NCBI RefSeq assembly: GCF_013408555.1
Contig: NZ_JACBZN010000001.1
Location: 1,736,001 to 1,800,000, forward strand
Source of the DNA: Aeromicrobium tamlense
Lineage (GTDB): Bacteria; Actinomycetota; Actinomycetes; Propionibacteriales; Nocardioidaceae
Direction of reading: 5' to 3'
DNA length: 64,000 nucleotides
Part shown: piece after piece, positions 17,193 through 25,932 of the stretch
Layout: every line of letters begins with the position of its first letter
How positions within the stretch are numbered: position 1 is the stretch's first letter
Position numbers and translations under genes: made by a program
The notes under the pieces: generated by a model
Databases searched by the model: none
What the model was told of the DNA's origin: nothing
The model's input: only the letters and a program-made list of their open reading frames with translations

Positions 17193-17825
17193 TCAGGACG
17201 TCGGCTGCGACAGCACGTCGACCGCCTCGCACCAGGCGTGCGCCCACAGCATGTGGACCTCCTGGATGCGCGGCGTGAAGTCCGAGGGCACGTGCAGCAC
17301 GTGGTCGGCGCGGCCCGGCAGGTCGCCACCACCCTCACCGGTCAGCGCGACGGTGGCGATGCCGCGCTCGCGGGCCGCGTCGAGCGCGCGCAGGATGCTC
17401 TCGCTGCGCCCGCTCGTGGACATCGCGATCAGCAGGTCGCCCGGACGACCCATGGACTGGACGCCCCGCACGAACACGTCGTCGAAGCCGTAGTCGTTGC
17501 CGACGGCCGTGATCGAGGTGAGCGAGTCCGCGAGGCACACCGCGGGCAGCGGCGCGCGATCGAGGATGCACTTGCCGACGAACTCGGCCGCGACGTGGCT
17601 GGCGATCGCGGCGCTGCCGCCGTTGCCGGCCACCAGGATCGTGCCGCCGGCCCGGAGCGTCTCGACGACGGCCCGGCCCGCGGCGTCGACGGCCTCGACG
17701 AGCGCGGGCTCCTCGAGGGCGCGCGCCAAGGTGGCCCAGGCGTCGATGCCCAGCGTCTGGCGCTGCGCGACGACCTGCGCGACCGCGTCGTCCGAGACGC
17801 GGTGCAGCTGGTGCTCGATCGTCAA
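17193..17825 (-). CDS. gmhA: Sedoheptulose-7-phosphate isomerase (SIS domain)
   Basis: A 210-aa SIS-domain isomerase that converts sedoheptulose 7-phosphate to D-glycero-manno-heptose 7-phosphate. Family marks are GNGGSAAIASHVAAEFVGK (about residues 55-73), the SLTSITAVGNDYGFD block and the MSTSGRSESIL phosphosugar loop. The TTG start at 17825 is preferred: it overlaps the hddA stop as TTGA and has GGAGGGG at the correct spacing (6 nt). The upstream in-frame GTG at 17838-17840 lies inside that ribosome site. Part of the hddA-gmhA-gmhB unit. Confidence 0.88.
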   Translation of the reverse strand: MTIEHQLHRVSDDAVAQVVAQRQTLGIDAWATLARALEEPALVEAVDAAGRAVVETLRAGGTILVAGNGGSAAIASHVAAEFVGKCILDRAPLPAVCLADSLTSITAVGNDYGFDDVFVRGVQSMGRPGDLLIAMSTSGRSESILRALDAARERGIATVALTGEGGGDLPGRADHVLHVPSDFTPRIQEVHMLWAHAWCEAVDVLSQPTS

Positions 17826-18904
17826 CTCTGTCCCCTCCACGTGACCAGTCCTTCCCTCGAGAACGTGAACTCCGAGACCGCCAGCCCCATGCGGGTCAGC
17901 TCCTCCGCCACGACGTGGCGCCGCTCGAACTCACAGATGAAGACCAGGTGGCCTCCGCCGCCGGCGCCGGTGACCTTGCCGCCGAGCGCACCGAGCGTGA
18001 GGGCCTTCTCGATCGCCTGGTCGATGAGCGGCGTGGCGATGCGGTCGGACATCTTGCGCTTCTCGTCCCATGCGCGACCCAGCAGACGGCCCAGCGTGTC
18101 GACCTCGCCGCGCACCAGCGCCAGCTTCATCTCCTCGGCGAGCACCTTCTGGGCGCGCAGGCCCTCGAGGGCCTCCTCCTCGCCGCGCTCGTACCGCGAC
18201 ACCTGGTCGTCGATGATGTGGTCGCTGACGCGGGTGTTGCCGGTGTAGGCCAGCAGCATGTTGTGCTCGAGCTCGTGGATCGTCGAGTCGCGGATGCGCA
18301 GCGGGTTGACGACGACCTTGTCGGTGAACTCGATGTAGTTGAAGCCGCCGAACGCCGCGGCGTACTGGTCCTGGGCACCGCCGGGGATCTGCAGGTCCTC
18401 GCGCTCGAGCCGGTAGGCCAGCTCGGCCACCTCGTACTCGGTGAGGTCGACGCCGAGGTGCTGGGCGACGACGCCGATCACGGCGACCATCACCGCGCTC
18501 GAGGAGCCCAGGCCGGACCCGGGCGGGGCGTTCGTGTGGATGAAGAGGTCGAAGCCCGTGGCCTGGACGGCGCCGGGGTACTGGCGCAGCCGCGCGATCG
18601 TGGCCTTGGGCAGGTCGAGCTGGCCGTCGAGCTCGAGGTCGTCGTCGACGTTGAAGCCCACCGAGTAGCCGTAGTCGAGCGACTTGATGGTGACCTGTCC
18701 GTCGGTGCGCGGGCGCAAGGTGCAGTAGGAGTAGGCCGAGATCGTGGCCGACAGGACCGCGCCGCCCTCACGCTCGGGGAACGGCGCCACGTCGGTGCCG
18801 CCACCGGCGAACGAGATGCGCAGCGGAGCACGGGCACGCAGCACCGGGCGGCGGACGTCGACCGCGGCGGGATCGGCTGACACCTGGTGGGACTGCTGTG
18901 TCAT
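17822..18904 (-). CDS. hddA: D-glycero-alpha-D-manno-heptose 7-phosphate kinase (GHMP)
   Basis: A 360-aa GHMP kinase. Motif 1 is PLRISFAGGGTDVAPF (about residues 28-43), the ATP loop is PPGSGLGSSSAVMVA (about 127-141) and motif 3 is GKVTGAGGGGHLVF near the C-terminus. This combination matches HddA/WcbL-type heptose 7-phosphate kinases, and the adjacency of gmhA and gmhB makes that assignment firm relative to fucokinase-like relatives. The product is heptose 1,7-bisphosphate. GGAGG lies 9 nt before the ATG. Only 18 bp separate it from the divergent acyltransferase start at 18923, and an 11-bp inverted repeat sits just beyond. Confidence 0.88.
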   Translation of the reverse strand: MTQQSHQVSADPAAVDVRRPVLRARAPLRISFAGGGTDVAPFPEREGGAVLSATISAYSYCTLRPRTDGQVTIKSLDYGYSVGFNVDDDLELDGQLDLPKATIARLRQYPGAVQATGFDLFIHTNAPPGSGLGSSSAVMVAVIGVVAQHLGVDLTEYEVAELAYRLEREDLQIPGGAQDQYAAAFGGFNYIEFTDKVVVNPLRIRDSTIHELEHNMLLAYTGNTRVSDHIIDDQVSRYERGEEEALEGLRAQKVLAEEMKLALVRGEVDTLGRLLGRAWDEKRKMSDRIATPLIDQAIEKALTLGALGGKVTGAGGGGHLVFICEFERRHVVAEELTRMGLAVSEFTFSREGLVTWRGQS

Positions 18905-18910
18905 CCGTAC

Positions 18911-18916
18911 TAGCCT
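18911..18916 (+). promoter_or_regulatory. Predicted -10 (TAGCCT) for a leaderless acyltransferase transcript
   Basis: TAGCCT is followed by CCAGAC and then GTG at 18923. It overlaps the ribosome site of the divergent hddA on the other strand, so both genes depend on an 18-bp intergenic region. Confidence 0.4.
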
Positions 18917-18922
18917 CCAGAC

Positions 18923-20176
18923 GTGACGCGTCGCACTGCCGGGCGCAGTGCGACGTCAACCTACCTGATGTACGACCATCCCGGAGGGCCCATGGGTCAC
19001 CTGCGTCTCGTCGACGGCCTGCGTGCCGTCGCGGCGGGTCTCGTGCTGGTCTCGCACGTCGCGTTCTGGACCGGAGCGGCGAACATCGACCTCGTCGGAG
19101 GGCTCGTCGCACGCGGCGACGCGGGCGTCGCGGTGTTCTTCGCGATCTCCGCGTTCCTGCTGCTGCGGCCCGCCATCGCACGGGGGCTCGACGGCGTGGC
19201 GAGCGAGCCGGGCTCGCTCTGGCGGTACGCCGTGCGCCGCGCCGCGCGCATCCTGCCGGCCTACTGGCTGGCCCTCGCCGGCGTGCTGGCCGCAGCCGTG
19301 TGGGTCGTCGGGTCCGGCAGCGGCGGCGCCGGGAAGGTCGCCGCGCACCTGCTGGTGCTGCAGGGGTACACGCGCGAGTACTACCAGTCCTTCACGCAGA
19401 CCTGGAGCCTCACGACCGAGGTGACGTTCTACGTCCTCGTGCCGCTGCTCGGGGCGGTGCTCACCCGCGGGCTCTGGCGGCGCGGCTCGCGCGGCGTGGG
19501 CACGCTCGTCGGCCTCACCCTGGCGGTCGGCGGGGTCGGCCTCGTCGCGCAGGCCGCGGCCGCCGCGTGGACGCGCGCGGGCTCCGACGGCGGCGCGGGG
19601 GTGCTGGCGACCAGCGTGCTCGGCCACCTGGCGTGGTTCGGGGCGGGCACCGTCGTGGCGCTGCTGGCCGAGGGCCACCGCCGCGGGGTCGGCCCCCTCG
19701 CCACGCGCCCCGGCGTGCTCGCCGTCTGGAGGTCGCGGCCCACGCTCGTCCTGCTCGCCGTCGTCACCTACGTGCTGGCGTCCTCGCCGATCGCCGGTCC
19801 GCGCGACCTGGCTGCCCCGACCGTCGGTCAGGCCGTGGTCAAGGAGGCGCTCTACGCGCTGTTCGCGTTCCTGCTGCTGGCGGCGTGCGTGCAGGAGCCC
19901 CGCCCCGGCACCCCCGCCGCCCAGGTCGCCCGCTGGGGCGTCACGCGCTGGCTCGGCGACATCTCCTACGGCGTGTTCCTGTGGCACCTGGTCGTGCTGC
20001 AGGTGCTGTTCGAGGTCACCGGCGCCACCCTCTTCGCCACCGGATTCTGGTGGGTGCTCTACGCGGTGGTCGGCTTCAGCGTGGCGCTGGCGTCGCTGTC
20101 GTGGATGCTGGTCGAGCGGCCGATCCTGACGCTGGCCCGGGATCGAACAGCCCGCGACCGAGCAGCGCGAGCGTGA
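18923..20176 (+). CDS. Acyltransferase 3 family membrane protein (OafA/YrhL-like)
   Basis: A 417-aa polytopic protein with about ten predicted transmembrane segments. The N-terminal LRLVDGLRAVAAGLVLVSHVAFW contains the family arginine and catalytic-type histidine, followed by GDAGVAVFFAISAFLLLRP and the conserved RRAARILPAYW. It would O-acylate an extracytoplasmic glycan. There is no C-terminal SGNH domain, unlike the three relatives further along. The start is uncertain. GTG at 18923 fits a leaderless transcript; ATG at 18968 or 18992 (preceded by CCGGAGGG, close spacing) would place the 18929-18955 inverted repeat in a leader. The 3' end overlaps the convergent aftD-like gene by 101 bp. Confidence 0.85.
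   Translation: MTRRTAGRSATSTYLMYDHPGGPMGHLRLVDGLRAVAAGLVLVSHVAFWTGAANIDLVGGLVARGDAGVAVFFAISAFLLLRPAIARGLDGVASEPGSLWRYAVRRAARILPAYWLALAGVLAAAVWVVGSGSGGAGKVAAHLLVLQGYTREYYQSFTQTWSLTTEVTFYVLVPLLGAVLTRGLWRRGSRGVGTLVGLTLAVGGVGLVAQAAAAAWTRAGSDGGAGVLATSVLGHLAWFGAGTVVALLAEGHRRGVGPLATRPGVLAVWRSRPTLVLLAVVTYVLASSPIAGPRDLAAPTVGQAVVKEALYALFAFLLLAACVQEPRPGTPAAQVARWGVTRWLGDISYGVFLWHLVVLQVLFEVTGATLFATGFWWVLYAVVGFSVALASLSWMLVERPILTLARDRTARDRAARA
18929..18955. promoter_or_regulatory. 11-bp perfect inverted repeat next to the hddA/acyltransferase divergent region
   Basis: CGTCGCACTGC, 5-nt spacer CGGGC, GCAGTGCGACG. It is either an operator for the divergent pair or an RNA hairpin, depending on which acyltransferase start is used. 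A TTGACG lies just beyond it on the minus strand but has no partner -10 at the right distance. Confidence 0.45.
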
Positions 20177-23100
20177 GCAGACCCGTCAGCTGACCCAGCA
20201 CGGTGCCGGCCGAGGTCCGGTCGACGACGCCGAGAGCGGCCATGGCCACGGCGCCGAGCCCCATCGAGACGATCGCGGCCGGCACGACGAACCGGCGCGG
20301 CAGCAGCCACGCGACCACCACGAGGGCCAGCCCCGCGGGTCCGCCGCAGAGCAGACCGACGACCCCGGAGACCGCCCAGCCGAGCCGGCGATCGGGCTCG
20401 TCCGCGGGCGCCGGCCAGGTGTCGTCGGGCAGCCGTCGGCGCCGCGTCGCGACGAGTGCCCCGAGCAGCAGCAGGAGCGCCACGGGCGCGGTGGCCAGAC
20501 CCCAGCGGTGCGCCGTGGACGGGGCGAAGTCGATCACCACGTCGCCGGAGACGGCCGCGGGGACGCGGAAGCCCTGCCGCCAGCCGTCGATCGTCACGGG
20601 CTCGAGCTCGTCGCCGTCGGCCGTGGTGGCGCGCCATCCCGCGTTCGCCCCCTGGGTCAGGGCGATGACGGCGTCGTCTCCCCCGCTCAGCGAGGCGACG
20701 ATGCGTCCCGGACTCTGCTCCTCCGCGCGCACCGGACGTCCCACCCCCGCCGCGGAGTCGACCGTGCCGAGCAGGATCCTCTCGACCTGGAGCGCCGGCG
20801 GCAGCTCGGGACGGACCTCGACGACGCCGCGACCGACCGAGACCTCGTCCTCCCCGCACGCCGGGAGGGTGAGCGGGTCGCCGCTCACCAGGCGCGAGCG
20901 GGCGATCTCGCCGCCGACACGGACGGTCGAGCCGCCGACCGTCACGGCCGAGCACGGCACGCGGACGGGGGCGGGCTCGCCGATCGCCTCGAAGTCGAGG
21001 TCGGGCACGGCCCAGGCGCCCTCCCCCGGCGTGCGCACGACGGTGAGGGTGACGCGGTCGCCCCTGCCCTCCACGACGCCACCCGTCGGAGGCAGCACGG
21101 TCACGCGTCCGCCGACCGTGGCGCGGATCGACGCGATGCCCACCCCGTCCGTGGTGATCCGACCGAGCGGGGTCTCCTCGGGCAGCGTGACCTCGACGGT
21201 GGCGGCGTCGCGCCCGTCCGGGACCTGCCACGACGTGGTCGGGTCGCGGTCGAACGCCGCGCCGGGTCGCGAGGCGATGTCGTCGGGGTCGGCACGGTCC
21301 TCGGAGGCGAACGTCGCCGGGGCGTCGAGCAGCGACTCCAGCTGGGACCCCGGGCGGGCGCGGGCGGTGACCTCGACCGGCACGCGCGCCTCGGCGGATG
21401 ACCGGAAGGCCCAGCGCGGCGCCGCGGCGTCCTCCTCCAGCGGGCTCAGCAGGACGCCGGTGCGACGCGGATCGATCTCGCCGGGCAGGAGCAGGCGCGA
21501 GCCCCACTCGTGCTCCGCGCTGGTGACCTCGGCGATGCCCCGCACCACGGGTCGCGGCGCCTCGGGCAGGAGGACCTCGAGTCGGGTGAACTCCTCGGCG
21601 CCGAAGTCGGCGGTCCAGTCCGAGCCGGCGTCGACGTCCTCGGCGCGCGAGCTGCCGTCGGCGCGCACCGCTCGCAGCGTGAGGGGGTCCGTGGCGGGCG
21701 TGGTCTCGGCAGGCGCCACCGTGACCTCCCCCAGCGGCGAGGACTCGTCGAGCGTGAGCGCCAGACGTCCTTCGGTGGTCTCGTCGGTCAGCCACGCGGT
21801 GCCCGGATCACCGTCGAGGGCGGCCGCGGGTCCGGAGGCCGTGCCCGACCACGTGGCGGCGAACGGGTCGGCGCCCGAGCTGGACGCCTCGACCGAGGCC
21901 AGACCGAGCCACTCGCGCACGGGCTGGGTGGTGCGGTCGCCCGCGGGCGGGAGGTCGCGCGACCCGATCGGGACGGGGCCGTCGTCGTCGACGTCGAGGG
22001 TCGGCCCGAAGGCGAGCTGGGCGGGGCGGCCACTGTTGAACTGCCGCCAGCGGGGCGTGTCGGTGACCACGTCGGCGTCCTCGGCCGCCGGCGAGACCGA
22101 GGTCCACGCCCACGGCGACAGGCCGATCGCGGTGAGGTCGTGCAGCGCCTCGGGACCCCCGGCGACGACGACCTCGCCGTCGGCCGGCATCGACTCGACG
22201 ACCGGAGTGGGGCCGGAGCCGACCGTCCACACCGAGAGGTCCCCGAAGCGCTGGTGCTCGGCGAATCCCGGGGAGCGGGCGAGCGTGCGCTCGACCCGGT
22301 CGGCCGGCAACGCCTGCACGAGTGACAGCACCCCGTGCCGGACGACGACGCGCGCCACGCCCATCCGCTCGAGCAGGTCCGCGAGTCCGGGCTGGGCCAC
22401 GCCCGACGCGGCCGCCGCGTCGATCCGGTCGAGCAGCCGGGTCGCGCCCGGGTGTCCCAGCGGCGCGGCGGGTCGCGTGACGATCGGCGACTCGGCCAGC
22501 GCGACGAGTGGCTCGTCCGAGGTCTTGCCCCACGTGAACTCCGCCGTGCGCGCGGCGGGCAGCACGAGCGTGGAGCCACCGTCCTGCGCGTGCAGGGCGT
22601 CGAGGTCGGCCGCGGCCTCGCGCCACGTCGCCGGGATCTCGTCGTAGCTGTTGGCGTCCCCACCGCGGCCCGACCACCAGGCCATGGGCGACAGCAGGGC
22701 CGCCACGAGCACCACCACGGTGGCCGCCCGCGGCAGCCGTCGCACGCGACCGAGGCCGTGCGCGACCAGCACCGCCGCGCCGAGGGCGAGCGGCAGCCGG
22801 ACCAGCGGGTCGGCCTTGTGCACGTTGCGCAGCGCTGCGCCCGGCCCGTCGAGGAAGTCGCGGACGAGCCCGGACACCGGCGATCCGACGATCCCGGCGT
22901 GTCCCACCGCCATGAGCACGGTGCCGAGCAGGGCCGAGCCGACGAGGAACCGCGAGACGTCGCGGCGCTCGCGGTCGCGACCGAGGACGACGAGTCCCGC
23001 GACTCCGGCGCCGGCGACGACCATGCCCGCGACGATCGCCACGAGTCCCTGCGCCTGGACCCAGCCGGACTGCCACACGGGGTGGGACTCCGCGTCGAGG

Positions 23101-23954
23101 ATGTAGGCGATCCAGTGGTCGGCGCCGCGCAGCACGTGGGGCACCGAGGTCACGGCCGTGGTGATCCGGGCGGTCTCGATGTAGTCCAGGAACGGGTAGC
23201 CGTAGCGGCCGAGCACGAGCAAGGGCACGACCCACCACGCGGCGCCGACGAGCACCCCGGCGGACCACGCGAGGACGGCTCGCCCGCGCCGAGCGGCCCT
23301 CGGGGCGGTGAGCAGCACCAGCAGCGGCAGGAGCAGCACGACGGCGGACGCGGTGGCGTTGACGCCACCGAGGGCGAAGGTGAGCAGTCCCGTGATCGCG
23401 GCGGCCCGGACCAGGGCAGCACGGTCGGTGGAGGGCCTGACCATCGTCCACGCGCTCAGCACGAGCCACGGCGCGACGGCGCCCGGCCAGGCCTCGACCG
23501 AGATCTCGGGCAGGACGGTGACCACGCGCGGGGCGATCGCGTAGAGGGCGCCGGCGAGCAGGGCGAGGTCGGGCCGCAGGCGAAGCAGGCGGCGGGCGAC
23601 GAGGTAGGTGCCGGTGAAGCCGACGACCAGGATCAGGCTCCACCAGAGGCGCTGGGCGGCCCAGCCGGGAAGGCCGATCGCGTCGGCCAGACCCATGAAC
23701 GGGCCGAGGGGGAAGAGGTAGCCGTAGGCCTGGTTCTGCAGCTCACCGAGGCCGGCGTGCGAGTTCCACGCGTACAGCGCCCGCGCGAGGTAGTCCCACG
23801 GGGCGACCGTGAGGTCGAGCTTGGTGTCGGGCTGCGTGCGCCCGGGTGCGACGACCCACGGAAGAATCGCCACCAGCAAGGTGCTGGCGGCGATTCTGAC
23901 CCGTTGCGCGACGTCGGGCGTCGCGGAGGGTTCGTCGATGGTGGGGTGTGTCAC
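20076..23954 (-). CDS. AftD-like alpha-(1->3)-arabinofuranosyltransferase family protein (DUF3367)
   Basis: A 1292-aa GT-C type membrane glycosyltransferase. The N-terminal half has about ten hydrophobic segments with a TKLDLTVAPWDYLARALYAWN loop carrying candidate catalytic Asp residues. The central and C-terminal part is extracytoplasmic, with at least two discoidin/F5-8-like modules (AALDGDPGTAWLTDE; AAFDRDPTTSWQVPDG) before several final transmembrane helices. Mycobacterial AftD adds alpha-(1->3) arabinofuranose using decaprenyl-phospho-arabinose; here the donor is unknown because other arabinan genes are not visible. The GTG at 23954 lies 10 nt after the DUF2613 gene. A further upstream start would overlap that gene. 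The 3' end overlaps the acyltransferase gene antisense for 101 bp. Confidence 0.82.
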   Translation of the reverse strand: MTHPTIDEPSATPDVAQRVRIAASTLLVAILPWVVAPGRTQPDTKLDLTVAPWDYLARALYAWNSHAGLGELQNQAYGYLFPLGPFMGLADAIGLPGWAAQRLWWSLILVVGFTGTYLVARRLLRLRPDLALLAGALYAIAPRVVTVLPEISVEAWPGAVAPWLVLSAWTMVRPSTDRAALVRAAAITGLLTFALGGVNATASAVVLLLPLLVLLTAPRAARRGRAVLAWSAGVLVGAAWWVVPLLVLGRYGYPFLDYIETARITTAVTSVPHVLRGADHWIAYILDAESHPVWQSGWVQAQGLVAIVAGMVVAGAGVAGLVVLGRDRERRDVSRFLVGSALLGTVLMAVGHAGIVGSPVSGLVRDFLDGPGAALRNVHKADPLVRLPLALGAAVLVAHGLGRVRRLPRAATVVVLVAALLSPMAWWSGRGGDANSYDEIPATWREAAADLDALHAQDGGSTLVLPAARTAEFTWGKTSDEPLVALAESPIVTRPAAPLGHPGATRLLDRIDAAAASGVAQPGLADLLERMGVARVVVRHGVLSLVQALPADRVERTLARSPGFAEHQRFGDLSVWTVGSGPTPVVESMPADGEVVVAGGPEALHDLTAIGLSPWAWTSVSPAAEDADVVTDTPRWRQFNSGRPAQLAFGPTLDVDDDGPVPIGSRDLPPAGDRTTQPVREWLGLASVEASSSGADPFAATWSGTASGPAAALDGDPGTAWLTDETTEGRLALTLDESSPLGEVTVAPAETTPATDPLTLRAVRADGSSRAEDVDAGSDWTADFGAEEFTRLEVLLPEAPRPVVRGIAEVTSAEHEWGSRLLLPGEIDPRRTGVLLSPLEEDAAAPRWAFRSSAEARVPVEVTARARPGSQLESLLDAPATFASEDRADPDDIASRPGAAFDRDPTTSWQVPDGRDAATVEVTLPEETPLGRITTDGVGIASIRATVGGRVTVLPPTGGVVEGRGDRVTLTVVRTPGEGAWAVPDLDFEAIGEPAPVRVPCSAVTVGGSTVRVGGEIARSRLVSGDPLTLPACGEDEVSVGRGVVEVRPELPPALQVERILLGTVDSAAGVGRPVRAEEQSPGRIVASLSGGDDAVIALTQGANAGWRATTADGDELEPVTIDGWRQGFRVPAAVSGDVVIDFAPSTAHRWGLATAPVALLLLLGALVATRRRRLPDDTWPAPADEPDRRLGWAVSGVVGLLCGGPAGLALVVVAWLLPRRFVVPAAIVSMGLGAVAMAALGVVDRTSAGTVLGQLTGLLTLALLGRGLFDPGPASGSAARPASTTATPAPR

Positions 23955-23964
23955 CCCGGTTCGA

Positions 23965-24111
23965 TCAGGACTCGTCGTACGCGATGACGGACGAGTGCGT
24001 CTGATCCTGCTTGACCGCGGTCTGGCTCGCGACGATGCCGAGGACCGCGAGAATTCCAAGGATGATCCCGGCAGCGCTGCCGCCGATGGTCCAGACCGCG
24101 TTCTCGCTCAT
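23965..24111 (-). CDS. DUF2613-like small membrane protein, AftD partner
   Basis: The frame encodes 48 residues with one transmembrane helix (GGSAAGIILGILAVLGIVAS, about residues 9-28) and a polar C-terminal tail with VKQDQTHSS. It resembles DUF2613; in Mycobacterium tuberculosis the DUF2613 gene Rv0236A is also next to aftD (Rv0236c). The gene ends 10 nt before the aftD-like start, so the two are almost certainly cotranscribed. ACAGGGG precedes the ATG. A structural or assembly role for AftD is inferred only from this conserved neighbourhood. Confidence 0.8.
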   Translation of the reverse strand: MSENAVWTIGGSAAGIILGILAVLGIVASQTAVKQDQTHSSVIAYDES

Positions 24112-24207
24112 GTGCCCCTGTTTTCCGTAGTCGAGGAATACTTATCGGTAACCCTAGCAGCCCGCCGGCGGCTTGTCCCGCAGACGACACACGCGTGATA
24201 CGGCGCC

Positions 24208-25932
24208 TCAGGAGTGCTCGCGCGGCCTCCGGACGACCGCACGGGCGGCTCCGCCCGCGGCCAGGAGCAGGCCGAGGCCGCCCAGCGCGAGACCGAGGTG
24301 GTCGATCGGCTCGGCCTCCGGCACGGGGGCGAGCCCCTCGTCGCCGAGGTCCCACCACTCGAGGGACTCCGTGCGGACGCGCAGGTCGGCGTCGGCCAGC
24401 TGCAGGGCCGTGAGGGTGGGTCCGGGCTGGTCGGGCTGGATGAGCACGTGGCGCACGCCGACGGCGCGCAGTGCCGCGAGGACGTCGCCGCCCGGTGCGC
24501 CGAGGGCGCGTGTGACGTCCGCCGCGCGGGGGTCCTCCCCCGCCACGACGCCGTCGCGCAGCGGCAGCGCGTCGTTGACCCGGACGTCGCGCTGGAGCAG
24601 GCGCGGCCACGGGTCGAGCAGGACGCGGTCGTCGTTCCATCCGTACCGGCGGTACTGCGTCCACGGCAGCACGGCGACGGCTCCGGGCTCGGCCCGCTCG
24701 AGCCGCTCGGCGACGAACGTGAAGTCCACGGGGTAGTCGACCGAGCCCCAGCGGCCGCCGGCGCCCCAGGCGAGCCCCGGCAGCGTGACGACGGTGACGA
24801 GGCCGGTGGCGGCGGCCAGTCCCCCGGCGATCCAGCGTCCGGCACCGCGCCGGGACGCCGTGGCGGCGAGACGGGCGGCGCACAGGCCCACCGCCAGCGA
24901 CACCTCGACCATCCACAGTGCGGCGAACTTCTGCCCGTCGCGGACGAGTCCGCCACCGGGGACCTGCAGGACGAGGAAGGAGACGAGCTCACGGCCTCCG
25001 GGCAGGCCGGCCGCGATGCCCGCGACCAGGCCGAGAAGGCCGGCGACGGCGGCGCCGAGATATTCGGGGCGCGACCGGACCCGCGCGTCGGACCACGCGA
25101 TCACGACTGCCGCGAGGACGCCGACCAGCGCGACCCCCGACAGCAGCAGGCTCTGCCGCTCGGCGAACCAGCTGGCCTCGTTCCAGATGCCACCCCCGGT
25201 CAGCACCGAGCCGACCATGCCCCAGGGGGTGTCGCCGCGGGCGGCGAAGGCCTCGACGCCCGCAGAGTCCGCCGACGAGGAGGCGTCGGAGCGCAGGAAC
25301 GGGAACCACCACGAGGCCGCGACCAGCACCGAGACGAGCATCGCCCAGCCCCACGCCCGCCAGGCCCGCGGCCACCGCGACCCGGCGAGCAGCACGGCGG
25401 TGGCCATGACGACGGCGAGCACGGCGCCGGTGGAGCCGGAGAGCCCGGCCAGCGCCAGCACCACGCCGAGCGACCCCCCGGCGGACTCGCCCCGGCGGAC
25501 GCGACCCGCCGTGCGGACGACCCAGAACAGCGCGGCGTAGCCGAGCAGGTAGCCCCAGTGGCCGATCGCGAGCCGCTCGGCGATCCACGGGTTCCAGCAG
25601 GCGACGAGCGCACCGGCCACCGCGGCGCGGCGCCCCGGCAGCAGCGCACCCGCACCCGCGCCGGCCGCCACGAACACCGTGACGAGCAGCAGCTTCTGGA
25701 CCAGCCAGCCGGGCAGGACGGTGGACAGGACGGCCACGACGAGGTCGTTCGGGACGGCGCGCGGCACGGCTCCGTCGACGCCGAGGGTGCGCTCCCCGAA
25801 CCCGAGGTCGGGGACGAACACCATGTCGTAGCCGAGCTGGAAGCCCGGCGCCAGCGTGGGGCCGAGGATCACCACGGCGGCCAGCAGGCCGACCAGACCG
25901 CCGACGGCGGTGGGCGTGGTCGCGCGCCTCAT
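24208..25932 (-). CDS. Polytopic membrane protein, GT-C-like, unknown function
   Basis: A 574-aa protein with about twelve hydrophobic helices. A loop containing GYDMVFVPDLGFGERTLG after the first helix holds an Asp where GT-C enzymes keep a catalytic acid. Near the C-terminus a soluble extracytoplasmic part (VLPWTQYRRYGWNDDRVLLD and LRAVGVRHVLIQPDQPGP) precedes a last helix and a basic tail. The same soluble pattern (residues about the sugar-polymer YRxxG region) occurs in the AftD-like neighbours, so a glycosyltransferase is likely, but I cannot assign a family. The ATG overlaps the upstream GT4 stop by one base (TGATG), showing coupling. Confidence 0.7.
   Translation of the reverse strand: MRRATTPTAVGGLVGLLAAVVILGPTLAPGFQLGYDMVFVPDLGFGERTLGVDGAVPRAVPNDLVVAVLSTVLPGWLVQKLLLVTVFVAAGAGAGALLPGRRAAVAGALVACWNPWIAERLAIGHWGYLLGYAALFWVVRTAGRVRRGESAGGSLGVVLALAGLSGSTGAVLAVVMATAVLLAGSRWPRAWRAWGWAMLVSVLVAASWWFPFLRSDASSSADSAGVEAFAARGDTPWGMVGSVLTGGGIWNEASWFAERQSLLLSGVALVGVLAAVVIAWSDARVRSRPEYLGAAVAGLLGLVAGIAAGLPGGRELVSFLVLQVPGGGLVRDGQKFAALWMVEVSLAVGLCAARLAATASRRGAGRWIAGGLAAATGLVTVVTLPGLAWGAGGRWGSVDYPVDFTFVAERLERAEPGAVAVLPWTQYRRYGWNDDRVLLDPWPRLLQRDVRVNDALPLRDGVVAGEDPRAADVTRALGAPGGDVLAALRAVGVRHVLIQPDQPGPTLTALQLADADLRVRTESLEWWDLGDEGLAPVPEAEPIDHLGLALGGLGLLLAAGGAARAVVRRPREHS

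Noticed and set aside
23955..24059. N-terminal extension of the first AftD-like protein
   Set aside because: It would overlap the DUF2613 gene in another frame and encodes a non-conserved Arg/Ser-rich run.
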